A stretch of 64,000 nt of DNA from Cervus elaphus (lineage: Eukaryota > Chordata > Mammalia > Artiodactyla > Cervidae): positions 7,941,001 through 8,005,000 of the forward strand of contig NC_057820.1 of NCBI RefSeq assembly GCF_910594005.1, read 5' to 3'. Shown here one piece after another: positions 12,341 through 23,590 of the stretch. Within the stretch, counting starts at the first letter, position 1, and every line of letters begins with the position of its first letter. The translations under genes were made by a program, and so were the position numbers. The notes below the pieces were generated by a model. The model saw only the letters and a list, made by a program, of their open reading frames with translations. It did no database searches and had not been told where the DNA came from.

Positions 12341-12544
12341 TGGCTTCCCTGGTGTCTCAGACGGTAAAGCATCTGCCTGCAATGTGGGAGACCCAGGTTC
12401 GACCCCAGGTTGGGACGATCCCCTGGGAAAGGAAATGGCAACCCGCTCCAGTATTCTTGCCTGGAAAATTCCATAGACTGGGGAGCCTGGTAGGCTACAG
12501 TCTATGGGGTCACAAAGAGTCGGACACAACTGAGTGACTTCACT
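12341..12544 (+). mobile_element. Bov-tA SINE with target-site duplications
   Basis: Full-length copy from ggcttccctggtgtctcaga to gtcggacacaactgagtgac. The flanking repeats cagactaagacatgt (12326-12340) and cagactaagatatgt (12545-12559) match 14/15. Confidence 0.93.
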
Positions 12545-12559
12545 CAGACTAAGATATGT

Positions 12560-13414
12560 AACAAGCAGAAATGACCCTCACATCTTGGTATTAAAAATAA
12601 TAAACATATGCTTCTTTCTTACTTAGTCTACATGGTCACTGTGGGTCAGTAGCGAGAGGGTGTGGGTGATGACTCTTCTCATTAGAATCGTCCAGAAACC
12701 TGGCCTAATAAAGCCGGGTCACCATCTCAATCATTACCAGCCAATATACCAGACAGAATGAAAGCGCAGAGTCTCACATTAGTAACCGAATATTTGTCTT
12801 TTATCACCTTTGCTCATATTCCACTGGCAGAAATATTCGCATAGCCCCACCCCACTTCAAAAGCACCACACGTTCTGCCCTTCCACGTGCCCACAAAGAG
12901 AGGCAGACACACCCCAAAACAGAACAGAGACCCACCGCTGGCTTGCTTCTCTTTTGTGCACAATTCATTTTTTGCCTATAAATAAACCTTCCTTTGATTT
13001 GTATTCAAGCTTTTGTGCAGCAAGCACTGATTCTCCAAATGAAAAAAAGTGTTATTCCTTTGTTAATATTTATATTTTGCAACAGAATAGAAGACATCTT
13101 TTCTAGGACACTTGTCTTTATTTTCTGTTCTAGTCAGAGTCTGATCCAATTATCAGTGATATTAGCAGAAGCAAAAAAAAAAAGTAGTGAAAGCTTTCAT
13201 AATGATATAAAGCTAATCCCTTGATTCTCACTGCGGCCTGCTATCAATCTGAACAATGACATGCATTTAGGAAGGAAAGAGGAATTTAATCTTTGTCCTA
13301 AGAGCTGATACTATGGTTCTCCCTGAGCCCCAGGAAAACCTCCGCTTCCTCTGAATGCCCTTCTCCATGGCTGCTCTTGTGATGTGCTAGGATGAAGCCA
13401 GCTTTGAGTGTTCA
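12560..13414. other. Unassigned non-coding stretch
   Basis: Moderate GC, unique-looking. No splice-bounded exon or known family recognised. Confidence 0.4.
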
Positions 13415-13530
13415 AGGGGCTTGAATTTCATTCCTGGATGTACCACTAGCTATGAAATCCTCAGCAAAGTGGCTTATTTCTCTGTACTTTTTCCTTCCCT
13501 CTGCAAAATTGGAATAAATAAAATGCTTCA
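13415..13530 (+). mobile_element. MIR SINE relic
   Basis: tttcattcctggatgtacca, ctagctatgaaatcctcagc and tctgcaaaattggaataaat follow the sense MIR core. Confidence 0.6.
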
Positions 13531-14002
13531 TAAACAGGAAAGCTGCTCTAAAATTTTATATTGTTCCTTCATCCCTTCTTCCCTTAACTTTCCTCCAGCT
13601 CTCATAACACTTTAGCTATAATTTTTATTTTATTTTTAATTTTATGATAGCAATTTGCACATATATACATGAGATTACATTGGAACAGAGTAATGTCTGC
13701 TACTTATGATAACACTTCCAATCCTGTGTCAGATACTATATCAAATTGGACTTCATTTCTCAAATGAGCCAACTGGGGACTCCAAAGTAGGAGAATACCT
13801 GCGCTCAATACCTGTTCTTGTCTACCTCACAAAGTGGCTGGAATGACAAAATCAAAAAAAATAAGCTGTATTTTGTCTTGTTTTTGCATATATTTTCTGC
13901 CATAGCACTCCTAAACAGTAAGTTACCATTTCCTTACAAATTAAAAATAAAACTGCTTGCAGGCAGGATCTATGTCTGTTTTATGTTTTTCTTTGTAATG
14001 TT
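13531..14002. other. Unassigned AT-rich stretch
   Basis: No recognised element. Confidence 0.35.
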
Positions 14003-14129
14003 GGAAAGATCCCCTGGAGAAGGGAAAGGCTACCCACTCCAGTATTCTGGCCTGGAGAATTCCATTGACCGTAAAGTCCATGGGGTCACAAAGAGTCGGA
14101 CACGACTGAGCGACTTTCACTTTCACTTT
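14003..14129 (+). mobile_element. Bov-A2/Bov-tA SINE lacking the tRNA head
   Basis: Begins at the ggaaagatcccctggagaag junction, has cactccagtattctggcctg and ends agtcggacacgactgagcga with a tttcac tail. Little diverged, so probably a younger copy. Confidence 0.88.
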
Positions 14130-14375
14130 TGCAATTTCAAGTCTAATGCCTGGTAATGATAGGAGTTCATAAAAAATGGTTGTTATCATCTTGCCTCTGA
14201 CAGTCCTTTCTTATGGTTAAGAAGAGCTCTGAGATGAAGGTACATGTAACATTTTTTTATCGTCTACACATTTACTGGTATTATAGAGAGCTGGAGTGAT
14301 CAGGAAAAATCACAAACTCTAGTCATGTGCACACAAGTGCTCAAATTCTTGTTCTGCCTCTAAAATCTAAGAGTT

Positions 14376-14518
14376 CTTTTCTTGTTTTGCTTTTTTTTGT
14401 TTGTTTGTTTGGCTGCACCATGCAGCATGTGGGACCTTAGTTTCCCAACCAGGAATGGAATCTGCACCCCCTGCATTGGGAACATGGAGTCTTAACTACT
14501 GGATCGCTGAGAAGTCCC
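14376..14518 (-). mobile_element. CHR-type SINE, antisense, with target-site duplications
   Basis: A T-rich tail (ttttttttgtttgtttgttt) precedes ggctgcaccatgcagcatgt, cccaaccaggaatggaatct and taactactggatcgctgaga. Flanks taaaatctaagagtt (14361-14375) and taaagtctaagagtt (14519-14533) match 14/15. Confidence 0.88.
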
Positions 14519-14559
14519 TAAAGTCTAAGAGTTTTTAAGTAACTTGAATCTGATTTTAG

Positions 14560-14650
14560 GTGTAGAATGGTCAATAAAATGGGACATATAAAATGCTTTG
14601 CACAGCCTCTGGTGCATAGTAATGCACCAGTAATGATAGAACTTCTACTT
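14560..14650 (+). mobile_element. MIR SINE 3'-end relic
   Basis: aaaatgctttgcacagcctc and ggtgcatagtaatgcaccag resemble the sense MIR 3' end. Confidence 0.5.
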
Positions 14651-15352
14651 TATAGCATTATTTGTACTTGCTCAATATATAGGAAAGGGATAAGTATAAG
14701 GCATTAAAACAAGGCTTTCATAAATGATGAGAGAGCTGAAATTACACAGTGTATTAGAATTAGTAGCTGTTTCCCATCTTCCTGACCCAGGATATCTATA
14801 TTTTTGCATTTGCTGTGTAAGTATTGATAGTTTTATATATTTAGCTCAGGTGGTTGAGGAGGAAAGAGTTATGTAATCATCATGACTAAAATGTATTCGT
14901 AGAGATTAAGGAAACTACCTCTAAAACCACCTGACTTCCATCAACCAAGAAAACCTCAAACAGGAAGGAGTGAAAGCCTCACTTTGGGTAGTCCACTTTA
15001 TATAGTAATGACTATACACAGTAATGGATCTATTCCTGTGGAAATCCATTCTATAAAGAGAAATTCTGTATTAAACCATTTCAGATCTTTCTAAAAATCG
15101 ATATCACCTACATTTGTCCTTGGGTTTTTCCCACTTCGTTGAGTCCTCTCCCTTTTAAAGGAGAGACAGTGGCCACACAGCATGGGAAAGACATGTTAAC
15201 ATTTTTTAGTTCATGCTTCTGCCTGTGGGTGGGTGTTGCATTAAAACCTCCTATTCGAAATTCCAACTCTCTAGGATGATTATAAACGAGGCTATTTATT
15301 TCCAGTTAGCTATACTCCAGTGTCTGTTGATTTTATCGGCTGACAATGAAAA
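14651..15352. other. Unassigned non-coding stretch
   Basis: No gene or repeat recognised. Confidence 0.4.
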
Positions 15353-15566
15353 GGGTTTCCCAAATGGCGCAGGGGTAAAGAATTCACCTGCCAATGCAGA
15401 AGATGCAAGAGATGCGGGTTCAATCGCTGGGTCAGGAAGATCCACTGGCAAATAGAAGGGCACCCCACTCCAGTCTTCCTGCCTGGGAAGTCGCATGGAG
15501 AGAGGAGCCTGGTGGGCTCCAGTCTGTGAGGGTGCAAAGAGTAGGACATGGCTTAGCGACTAAAGA
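15353..15566 (+). mobile_element. Bov-tA SINE, diverged
   Basis: gcaggggtaaagaattcacc, gatgcgggttcaatcgctgg, ccactccagtcttcctgcct and gtaggacatggcttagcgac in the expected order. Confidence 0.87.
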
Positions 15567-15764
15567 GCCACAGAAGTGAAAAGCACTAAATTAAGATGAG
15601 ATGACTCAAGCACTAGATCAAGACAACTGATGACTGGGTGACCTTGCCTCTTAGGATATCAATGTGGGGACTGGAAGGCCTGAAGCGAATTTCCCCTAGA
15701 GAACCCCCTCCATTGTGTCCAGGTGAGAGGAGATTACATTAAAGACCCAAGATTCAGGTGGCAT

Positions 15765-16010
15765 GGGGGCAAGCATAAAAATTCTGGAGTGAGGGGTTCC
15801 CAGTGTCAGTTCTAATTTTGCCCATTGCCATACCTATGATTTTGGAAATGTTACCTAATCTCTGGGCAGAGTTAAGTATAACCTCGTTAAGGAAAGTGAC
15901 TTTGTCTAACTTGTTTGTTACTGACTCCCCTTAACCTCACACCTCTCTTGTTATATAATGTTGCTGATTAGCTACTGTCTAATGTCATAAATCAATGACT
16001 AAGTGAATCT
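15765..16010 (+). mobile_element. MIR relic, possibly followed by an L2-like end
   Basis: tctggagtgaggggttccca and gattttggaaatgttaccta fit sense MIR. From about 15890 the order gactttgtctaacttgtttg to atcaatgactaagtgaatct looks like an L2 3' end. Both are weak. Confidence 0.45.
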
Positions 16011-16052
16011 TATTTCTCTCCACCCCTGCCATATGAATCAATATGAATCAAT

Positions 16053-16262
16053 GGGCTTCCCTGGTGGCTCAGTGGTGAAGAACACACCTGCCAATGCAGA
16101 AGACGCTGATTTGATACCTGAGTGAGGAAAATCCCCTGGAGAAGGAAATGGCAACCTACTCTATTATTCTTGCCTGGAAAATCCAATGGACAGAGGAGCC
16201 TGGTGGTCTATAGTCCTTGGGGTTGCAAAAGAGTCAGACGCGACTTAATGACTAAACAACAA
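16053..16262 (+). mobile_element. Bov-tA SINE
   Basis: gggcttccctggtggctcag head to gtcagacgcgacttaatgac end. An atatgaatca tandem duplication sits immediately upstream (about 16031-16050). Confidence 0.9.
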
Positions 16263-16561
16263 CAAACTTGAATAGTACTACCCATTCATATAGTAAGTTT
16301 TCAATAAGTATGAGAGTTTTTTATCATCATCCCAAGCTTCATAGACTATCCTGAAAGACAGCCTCACCCATTAGTACCCAATAGGAATTGCCTCTGCTGA
16401 AACAGGTTCCTGATCAGACTCACGTGGCCTTCCTGGAACTGCAAGCACCAATGAGCGCTCAGTGTGAGGGCAGAGACTAGTTTGGGTCCCTGACAACACA
16501 GGAACACTGAAGAGTCAGCCTAGCCTTTGAAGTTTGACTGAGACTTCTGACATGATTGTCA

Positions 16562-16646
16562 GGGCATCTTCCTGACCCAGGGATCAAATCTGTATCTCCT
16601 GCATTGGCAGGCAGATTCTTTACCACTAGTGCTAACTGGGAAACCC
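16562..16646 (-). mobile_element. Bov-tA SINE, tRNA-head fragment, antisense
   Basis: cttcctgacccagggatcaa, ctcctgcattggcaggcaga and ttctttaccactagtgctaa are the antisense head; the BovA half is missing. Confidence 0.8.
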
Positions 16647-18604
16647 CATATACATATATATACAAATGTATATATTAAACATTGAAAAGCTTTTGCTACT
16701 TTTAGCTATTTAAGAATTCATGATGAAGATGCATTTGTATGGGTATGTGAAAATGTTAAGGATCATTAATTTAATGCATATAATCAAATATCCTAAAATC
16801 TTGGACCTTACAGAACAAGACTAAATGACTGGAGTAACTGTGGGAACTTGAGTTACCAGAATTGGCTAAAAAAATACTGTGCCAGCAAGATCTCGCTTCC
16901 ATGACAAACAACGAGAACCTTCATTAAATTAAAATCATGTTTGAAGCAAAATCCTATTTGCATGACAAACAGCAGAGCATCAGTCAGAACAAACACCAGT
17001 GTTTAGGACTTGGTAGAAATTCTGCCGGGAAAAAAAAAAAAAAAAAGCAGCCAGGGGAAATGGGTACCAAATTAAGGATGAAAAATGGGAGGCCAGGGGC
17101 ATAGAGCTTTTGCATAGAATGAGTCCTGTCTACAAGTTTCAGCCAAAAAAAATTAGGAAGAGGTTTTGTTTTGCTTTTTATTGAGACATTTAATATTTCC
17201 TGTCATATCAGCAAACAAAAGATGTCATCATCATCAGTGATTACAGCCACCTCCGAAGGGTGAGTCGGTGAGCCCTCGAGGAATTCAGGAAGGAAAGAAT
17301 ACCATCTAGTAGCCATCAGACTGCAGTCACTCCCCATGGTGAGCCCTGAGGAAAGGAAGCGCAGGATGTGAAAATAGGATACTGGCCCCAGATCGCTAAG
17401 GTGCATATCAAAGGAAGGATTTCAGTGAGACCAGACTCTGGCATTTACCCATACATAGAAAAGTGCTGAATGTATTAACTTGAGATATCTGGTTTTCTTT
17501 AATTAACGATTGTCTTTTGATGTTTCAACTACCTGTCCTTTGTTGCAAAACGTCTGTATAACCTGGCTCCTCTCCTTGCTTCCTGGGAGCTGTTCTCTCA
17601 GGGTTACTTGAGATGCTGCCTCCAGGTTTAAGTCCTAGAAATTCCCGTCGAATAAAACACAACTCAGCTTTTAGATGGGAAATATTTTAAAGTCATCATT
17701 ACCTTTATAAAATGAGAACAAATTCCAGCTGAAAAGAAAGATGGAGGGGAAGGAGAAAAGGAGTGAGGAAGAGAGATTGGAAGGGGAGAGGAGGAAAGGA
17801 GTGAGAGAGAGAGAAAGGATTCTTTCTTCCATGGAAAGGGAATGAATGCAGGCATGAGGTCTGAAGTGAGATAAGCATCCAGCCCAAGAGCCAGCAGCTA
17901 AAGGGTTTGGCAGGCTGCAGGAAGCAGGTGTGCTTGGCTGTAAAACAAGCATTGTCTGCCAGGCCCTGGCATCTTCTTAGACTCATGTGGACCACACAGG
18001 CATGTGGGGCTGGCGATAAAGAGGGAAGGAGGGGAGATGCAAGACTAGAATCTGAGTAATAAGCAGAACCCAGATTTCTCACGCATCCTCAGGCTCCCCC
18101 AGCACCTCTCCCACTCAGAGTTTTAGAAAGAGATCCCCAGTGCCTTACGCCTGGTCCTTGGCTCAGCTTTAGGGAGTGAGTTTTTTATCACAGTGAGAAT
18201 GTGAGCTCTGGATTCAGAAGTAACTTCATCTAAGAATGGGGGCAAGGTATATTTCTGTGAAAATCCAAAGATCATAAGTGTGAATATGCTGAATATACAG
18301 CATGCCTTGAGCAAGCAGTCAGCCACTCCCTTCCCTTGGACATGAGTAGGGCCCATCTTCTCTCTCAGTCTAGGCAGCATCACAGCTGCCAAGGTTAGGT
18401 CTCTTCTAACCTTGTGAAGGAAACTTGGATCTGCATTCCCTTCTTCGTTGCTTATGAACTAACATTTATTATTGGGAGGCAGCAAGAAGGGAAGAATTAC
18501 AGAGAAGGAGCCCTGAGCTGGGAGCCAAGAAAGCGGGAAATTACTATGTCTTCTTCCCCAGGTACTATCATGACCTTGGGAAGACCCTATTTCTGTGCTT
18601 CAGT
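16647..18604. other. Repeat-poor stretch; possible conserved non-coding sequence
   Basis: About 2 kb with no mobile element I can name. 16700-17010 holds AT-rich motif-dense sequence with an octamer-like atttgcat near 16957. An A17-like run lies at about 17031-17046, and a purine-only tract at about 17730-17820. No exon is supported. Confidence 0.4.
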
Positions 18605-18644
18605 ATCCTAAACTGTATTAGGAGAGAAACAGAACCAGTAGGAG

Positions 18645-18700
18645 ATAGATAAATAAATAGATAGATAGATAGATAAGATAGATAGAGATAGATAGATATG
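18645..18700 (+). repeat. (GATA)n microsatellite, interrupted
   Basis: Repeated gata/gataaata units over about 55 bp, immediately before the Bov-tA insertion point. Confidence 0.9.
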
Positions 18701-18705
18701 TACAT

Positions 18706-19663
18706 GTGTGTGTGTGTGAATGCTAAGTGGCTTCAACCATGTCTGACTCTTCGTGACCCTATGGACTGTAGTCCTCCAAGCTCCTCTATTCGTGGGATTC
18801 TTCAGGAAAGAATACTGGAATGGGTTGCCATGCCCTCCTCCAGGGGATCTTCCCAACCCAGGGATCGAATTGCATCTCTTAAATCTCTGCATTGGTTCAG
18901 TCCAATTGAGTTGCTCAGTCAGTTCCGACTCTTTGCAACCCCATGAACCGCAGCACACCAGGCCTCCCTGTCCATAACCAACTCTCGGAGTCCATCCAAA
19001 TCCATGTCCATTGAGTCGGTGATGCCATCCAACCATCTCATCCTCTGTCATCCCCTTCTCTTCCTGCCCTCAATCTTTCCTAGCATCAGGGTCTTTTCAT
19101 ATCAGCCAGCTCTTCACATCAAGTGGCCAAAGTATTGGAGTTTCAGCTTCAGCATCAGTCCTTCCAATGAACACCCAGGACTGATTTCCTTTAGGATGGA
19201 CTGGTTGGATCTCCTTGCAATCCAAGGGACTCTTAAGAGTCTTCTCCAACACCACAGTTCAAAAGCATTAATTCTTCTGCACTCAGCTTTCTTTATAGTC
19301 CAAATCTCACATCCATACATAACCGCTGGAAAAGCCATAGCCTTGACTAGACGAACCTTTGTTGGCAAAGTAACGTCTCTGCTTTTTAATATGCTGTCTA
19401 GGTTGGTCATAACTTTCCTTCCAAGGAGTAAGAGTCTTTTAATTTCATGGCTGCAATCACCATCTGCAGTGATTTTGGAGCCCAGAAAAATAAAGTCAGC
19501 CACTGTTTCCACTATCTCCCCATCTATTTGCCATGCAGTGATGGGACCAGATGCCATGACCTTAGCTTTCTGAATGTTGAGCTTTAAGCCAACTTTTTTA
19601 CTCTCCTCTTTCACTTTCATCAAGTAGGCAGGTTCTTTACCACTAGTACCACCTGGGAAGTCC
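18706..19663 (-). mobile_element. Bov-tA SINE, antisense, split by a BovB insertion
   Basis: The first piece (18706-about 18895) runs from a GT tail through gtctgactcttcgtgaccct and ccaggggatcttcccaaccc to ctctgcattgg. The second (about 19625-19663) resumes taggcaggttctttaccact and acctgggaagtcc. The outer target-site duplication is agatatgtacat at 18694-18705 and 19664-19675, a perfect 12-bp match. Confidence 0.92.
18896..19624 (-). mobile_element. BovB LINE, 5'-truncated, inserted in a Bov-tA
   Basis: Minus-strand frame 19114-19623 carries RTE reverse transcriptase C-terminal blocks (MMKVKEESKKVGLKLNIQKA, then [20 protein letters not shown]). The element begins with the tail ttcagtccaattgagttgct on the plus strand. 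The plus-strand 189-codon frame at 19004-19573 is the antisense shadow. Confidence 0.9.
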
Positions 19664-20220
19664 AGATATGTACATACTAACTTATAATCATATTCATATC
19701 TATCTATCTATCTACATATATATCTATTTAAAATAAGGAATTGGCTCATGCAATGTTGGATGCTGAGAAATCCCAAGATCTGCAATTAGCAAGCTGGCCA
19801 TTGTTGACCCACAAGTGACAATGTTTCAGTCCTGGTCTGAAGACTTGAGAACGAGGAGAACCGTTGGTATAAGTCCCAGTTCAAAGCACGTAGTTTTAAG
19901 AACCAAGAAGAACTCATGCTTCAGTTAAAGTTCAAAGGAAGGAAGAAAAAAAAAAAAAAAAAAAACAGATGTCCCAATTCAAGGCAGTCAGGTAGAAGCC
20001 ATGCCCTCTTATTCTAGGAGAAGTCACCTTTTTTGTTCCATTAAGGCTTTCAACTGCTTGCATAAGGCCTGCTTATGTTAGGGAGGGCAAACTGCTTTAC
20101 TCAGATTACTTATTCAAATGTTAATCTCATCCAGGAACACTCTCACAGATGATCCAGAATTACATTTGACCAAATGTCCAGGAGTCACAAGGCTCATTCA
20201 AGTTGACACATAAAATTAAC

Positions 20221-20479
20221 CAGCCCATCAATCATACTATGTGGAAGGAAAAGGGCCATGAAGGATGAGTAGAGCTCAGAAATGTAGAATTTAAAGCCCA
20301 AGAAATCCATGGATATTTTAGCATCCCCTTACAAACAAGACAAAACATTTAGATTTTATAGAATACTTGAAGGAGGCACAGTGGAAGATGACTGCATTAT
20401 GGGGGAAAAAAAAACAACTAGGATTTTCCTAGAAGACTTAAATCATTAATAATAAATAGAAGCATCATCACTATTTAGT
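20221..20479. other. Unassigned stretch
   Basis: No element recognised; A9 run near 20405-20413. Confidence 0.35.
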
Positions 20480-20646
20480 ATATGTCCACCATGACCCATG
20501 CCTTTTATGTGTAGCCTCTTCTATACTAGTAACTCTCAGAAATGAGTTCCATTAGGTTTATATTGAGGAAGAGGCAGAGGCTTAGAGTGGATAAGTAACA
20601 TATCCAGGGTCACTAAGCTAGTTAGTGACAATGCTGGGATTTTCCT
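20480..20646 (-). mobile_element. MIR SINE relic, antisense
   Basis: aagaggcagaggcttagagt, ggataagtaacatatccagg and gtcactaagctagttagtga are the antisense MIR core. A Bov-tA follows directly. Confidence 0.6.
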
Positions 20647-20850
20647 GGGCTTCCCTGGTGGGTCGGAAGGTAAAGAATCAGCCTGCAATGCATGAGACCT
20701 GGGTTTGATCCCTAGGTTGGGAAGATCCCCTGGAGGAGGGCATGGCAACCCACTCCAGTATTCTTGCCTGGAGAATCCCCATGGGCAGAGGAGCCTGGCG
20801 GGTGACAGTTCATGGGGTCACAAAGAGTCAGACATCACTGAGCGACGAAG
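20647..20850 (+). mobile_element. Bov-tA SINE
   Basis: gggcttccctggtgggtcgg head, ccactccagtattcttgcct and the end gagtcagacatcactgagcg. Little diverged. Confidence 0.9.
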
Positions 20851-20874
20851 CACAGCACAGACTTCTTCTCCTTT

Positions 20875-20985
20875 TAAATTATGGGTTTGTTCCCTGCAGC
20901 ACACACTGGGTCCTGACACCTAGGACATCACATGGCAAACGGTGGACACTCAACAAATGTTTGTCAAATGAATAGAGAGTGACAC
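20875..20985 (+). mobile_element. L2-like 3'-end relic
   Basis: ccctgcagcacacactgggt and ggacactcaacaaatgtttg tcaaatgaa resemble the sense L2 3' end. Confidence 0.45.
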
Positions 20986-21369
20986 CCAGACAATCATTTT
21001 ACTTCCGCCTTTGTTTTCACTAGCTCTGTCTCATGGGAACCTCATCCACCCCATCACCTATCCATGTTTGCCCTGTTCCTGAGTCAGGCAATTCTAAATA
21101 GAGAAATAAGGTGATCCATAACACCAGCCCATGGGCTCATGGTATCTGGATGTTTCTTCTGAAGGCTGAGTTTTCCCTGATGGAAATGGCCTCTGGAAAC
21201 CCATAAAACCCCCACGTCTTGGTGCTTCAAATCCATCTCCCTGTAGGACACTAGGAACAATATTCATGTTTGCTTTCTGGTTTTCCTTTCTGAAGGAGCA
21301 TACCATATGATTCTAGGTACTCTGATATGTGATACACAATCAAAAATCAACATCAGTCAGATCTGTGTT
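20986..21369. other. Unassigned stretch
   Basis: Moderate GC, no repeat recognised; the 70-codon minus-strand frame has no family resemblance. Confidence 0.35.
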
Positions 21370-21540
21370 TGCATTTCTGATCCTTAACTTAGGGTTTATG
21401 AATTGGAGCCTGAAATTAAACTTTTAGAGTCTTTTCCTATCGGTAAACTTTGTAAGTTTGTCCCTGTCACTTAAGCCTTTTTAAGGGATTTAATGTCCTA
21501 ATCCATGCAAAATGCTTAAAACAGTTCCTGCTATACAGGA
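21370..21540 (+). mobile_element. MIR SINE relic
   Basis: tcctatcggtaaactttgta and atgcttaaaacagttcctgc ta fit the sense MIR 3' half. Confidence 0.5.
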
Positions 21541-21710
21541 CAGGACAGAGAAGGATGACGTACTAGCTACTGCCATTTCCCAGTCGCAACCTCCAGTATC
21601 CTTCTACAGGAGGTGTTTTGTGTCTCTGAAGAGAAATTTCCAGTGTTAATCTTATTCAAAAAGCTACCTGAAGTGCATATACTTGTTTGAAAAATTGGGT
21701 CATAGATGCT

Positions 21711-21917
21711 CATGGGGTTCCCTGGTGACTCAGTGGTAAAGAATCTGGGTGCGGTGCAGGAGATGCGGTTTCAATCCCCGGGTCAGGAATATCCCCTGGA
21801 GAAGGAAATGGCAACCCACTCCAGTATTCTGAGAAATCCCATGGACAGAGGAGTCTGGTGGGCTGTGGTCCATGGGGTCAAAAAGTGTTGGACAGAACTT
21901 AGTAACTAAACCACCAC
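21711..21917 (+). mobile_element. Bov-tA SINE with target-site duplications
   Basis: gactcagtggtaaagaatct, gatgcggtttcaatccccgg, ccactccagtattctgagaa and the end agtgttggacagaacttagt. Perfect 10-bp repeats catagatgct at 21701-21710 and 21918-21927 flank it. Confidence 0.92.
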
Positions 21918-21968
21918 CATAGATGCTTACAATATTGTGTTAGTTTCTGCTGTATGATGAAGCCATAA

Positions 21969-21985
21969 ATATGTGTGTGTGTGTA
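21969..21985 (+). repeat. (GT)n microsatellite
   Basis: atatgtgtgtgtgtgtac in a TA/GT-rich patch. Confidence 0.8.
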
Positions 21986-22053
21986 CTCTGTACTATATAC
22001 CAAGCACTGTGCCATACATACATGTACACACACAGAAGATATGTATATATTTT

Positions 22054-22857
22054 GTTATTCAATCACTCAGTCATGTCTGACTCTTTGCAACTCCATGTAT
22101 GCGGCACTCCAGGCTTCGTTGTTCTACAGCATCTCCTGCAGCTTGCTCAAACTCATGTCCACGGAGTCAGTGATGCCATCAAACCATCCTCTGTCATCCC
22201 CTTCTCCTTCTGCCTTCAATCTTTCCCAGCATCAAGGTCTTTTCTAATGAATCGGCTCTTAGCATCAGATGGCCAAAGTGTTGGAGCTTCAGCTTCAGCC
22301 TCAGTCCTTCTAATGAATATTCAGAATTAATATCCTTTAGGATTGACTGGTTTGATCTCCTTGCAGTCCAAGGGACTCTCAAGAGTCTTCTTCAACACCA
22401 CAGTTCAAAAACTTCAATTCTTAGGCATTCAGTCTTCTTTATGGTCCAACTTTCACATCCATACATGACTACTGGAAAAACCATGGCTTTGACTAGACAG
22501 ACCTTTGTTGGCAAAGTAATGTCTCTGCTTTTTGATACACTGTCTAGGCTTGTCATAGCTTTTCTTCTGAAGAGCATGTGTCTTTTAATTTCATGGCTGC
22601 AGTCACCATCTGCAGTGATTTTAGAGCCCAAGAAAATTAAGTCTGTCATTGTTTCCATTGTTTCCCCATCTATTTGCCATGAAGTGATGGGACTGGATGC
22701 CTTGATCTTAATTTTCTGAATGTTGAGCTTTAAGCCAACTTTTTCACTCTCCTCTTAACACCTTCATCAAGAGGCTCTTTAGTTCTTCTTCACTTCCTAC
22801 CATAAGGGTGGTGTCATCTGCATATCTGAGGTTATTGATATTTCCCCCAGAAATCTT
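22054..22857 (-). mobile_element. BovB LINE, 5'-truncated
   Basis: Antisense copy from the tail (gttattcaatcactcagtca) to the YADD-encoding region near 22810. Minus-strand frames 22194-22382 and 22392-22658 carry [12 protein letters not shown] and [20 protein letters not shown] blocks in different frames, showing an indel between them. Confidence 0.9.
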
Positions 22858-22888
22858 ATATATTCATGTATATATGTATGTATGTGTA

Positions 22889-23590
22889 TCTCCTCTCCTT
22901 CCTGGACCTCCCTCCCCCCAGTCCCACACATCTAGGTCTTCACAGAGCACCGAATTGAGTTCCCTGTGCTATATAGCAGCTCCCCACTAGCTGTCGCTCA
23001 GTCACTTCAGTCGTGTCCAATTCTTTGCGACCCCATGGGCTGTAGCCCACCAGGCTGCTCTGTCCATGGGATTCTCCAGGCACAAACACTGGAGTGGGTT
23101 GCCATGCCCTCCTCCAGGGGACTGAACCCACATCTCTTGCACCTCCTGCACTGGCAGGCAGGTTCTTTGCCATGAGAGTCACCTGGGAAGCTCTTAGCAG
23201 TGCGCATACATCAGTCCCAATCTCCCAATTCACACCCCCTCACGATATCCATCTATCTGTTCTCTGCACCTGAATATCTCTTTCTGCCCTGTATATAGGT
23301 TTTTGTCGATACATGGTATTTTTCTCCTTCTGACATACTTTGCTCTGTATGACAGACTCCAGATTCATCCACGTCTCAACAAATGATGCAATTTTGTTCC
23401 TTTTTAATGTTGAGTAATAATATATATGTGTACTGTACTTTATCTATTCACCTGTTGATGGACATTTAGGTTGCTTCCATGTTCTGGCTATTATAAATAC
23501 TGCTGCAGTGAATATTGGGGTGCCTATGTCTTTTTGAATTATGATTTTCTCCAGGTATATGCCCGGAAATAGAATTACTGGTTTAGACTC
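22889..23590 (-). mobile_element. L1 LINE 3' end, antisense, interrupted by a SINE
   Basis: ccaattgagttccctgtgc-type 3' UTR sequence up to about 22992 resumes at about 23193. It then continues through gagtaataatatatatgtgt, gttgatggacatttaggttg and ctattataaatactgctgca, the antisense of the L1 ORF2 C-terminus, to about 23590. Confidence 0.85.
22993..23192 (-). mobile_element. Bov-tA SINE inside the L1, antisense
   Basis: gtcgctcagtcacttcagtc to gagtcacctgggaagctc. It splits an L1 3' UTR in two. The part around gactgaacccacatctcttg is shortened. Confidence 0.9.

Larger units (their letters stand above)
18605..20220 (+). mobile_element. Ancient interspersed repeat of unresolved family, split by a nested SINE and LINE
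   Basis: The head (ctgtattaggagagaaacag, then aaccagtaggag and a GATA tract, to about 18705) and the body (aaggaattggctcatgcaat at about 19733 to caagttgacacataaaatta at about 20215) look like one old mammalian repeat. The two parts are separated by a Bov-tA that itself holds a BovB. An A20-like run lies within the body at about 19947-19966. I cannot name the family with confidence. Confidence 0.5.

Noticed and set aside
17705..18082. 125-codon minus-strand frame rich in Ser, Leu and Pro
   Set aside because: It is the reverse of the purine tract, and low-complexity composition explains the open frame.
18645..19730. GATA and TATC repeats as a CRISPR-like or satellite array
   Set aside because: Simple tetranucleotide microsatellites in an old repeat; no spacers.
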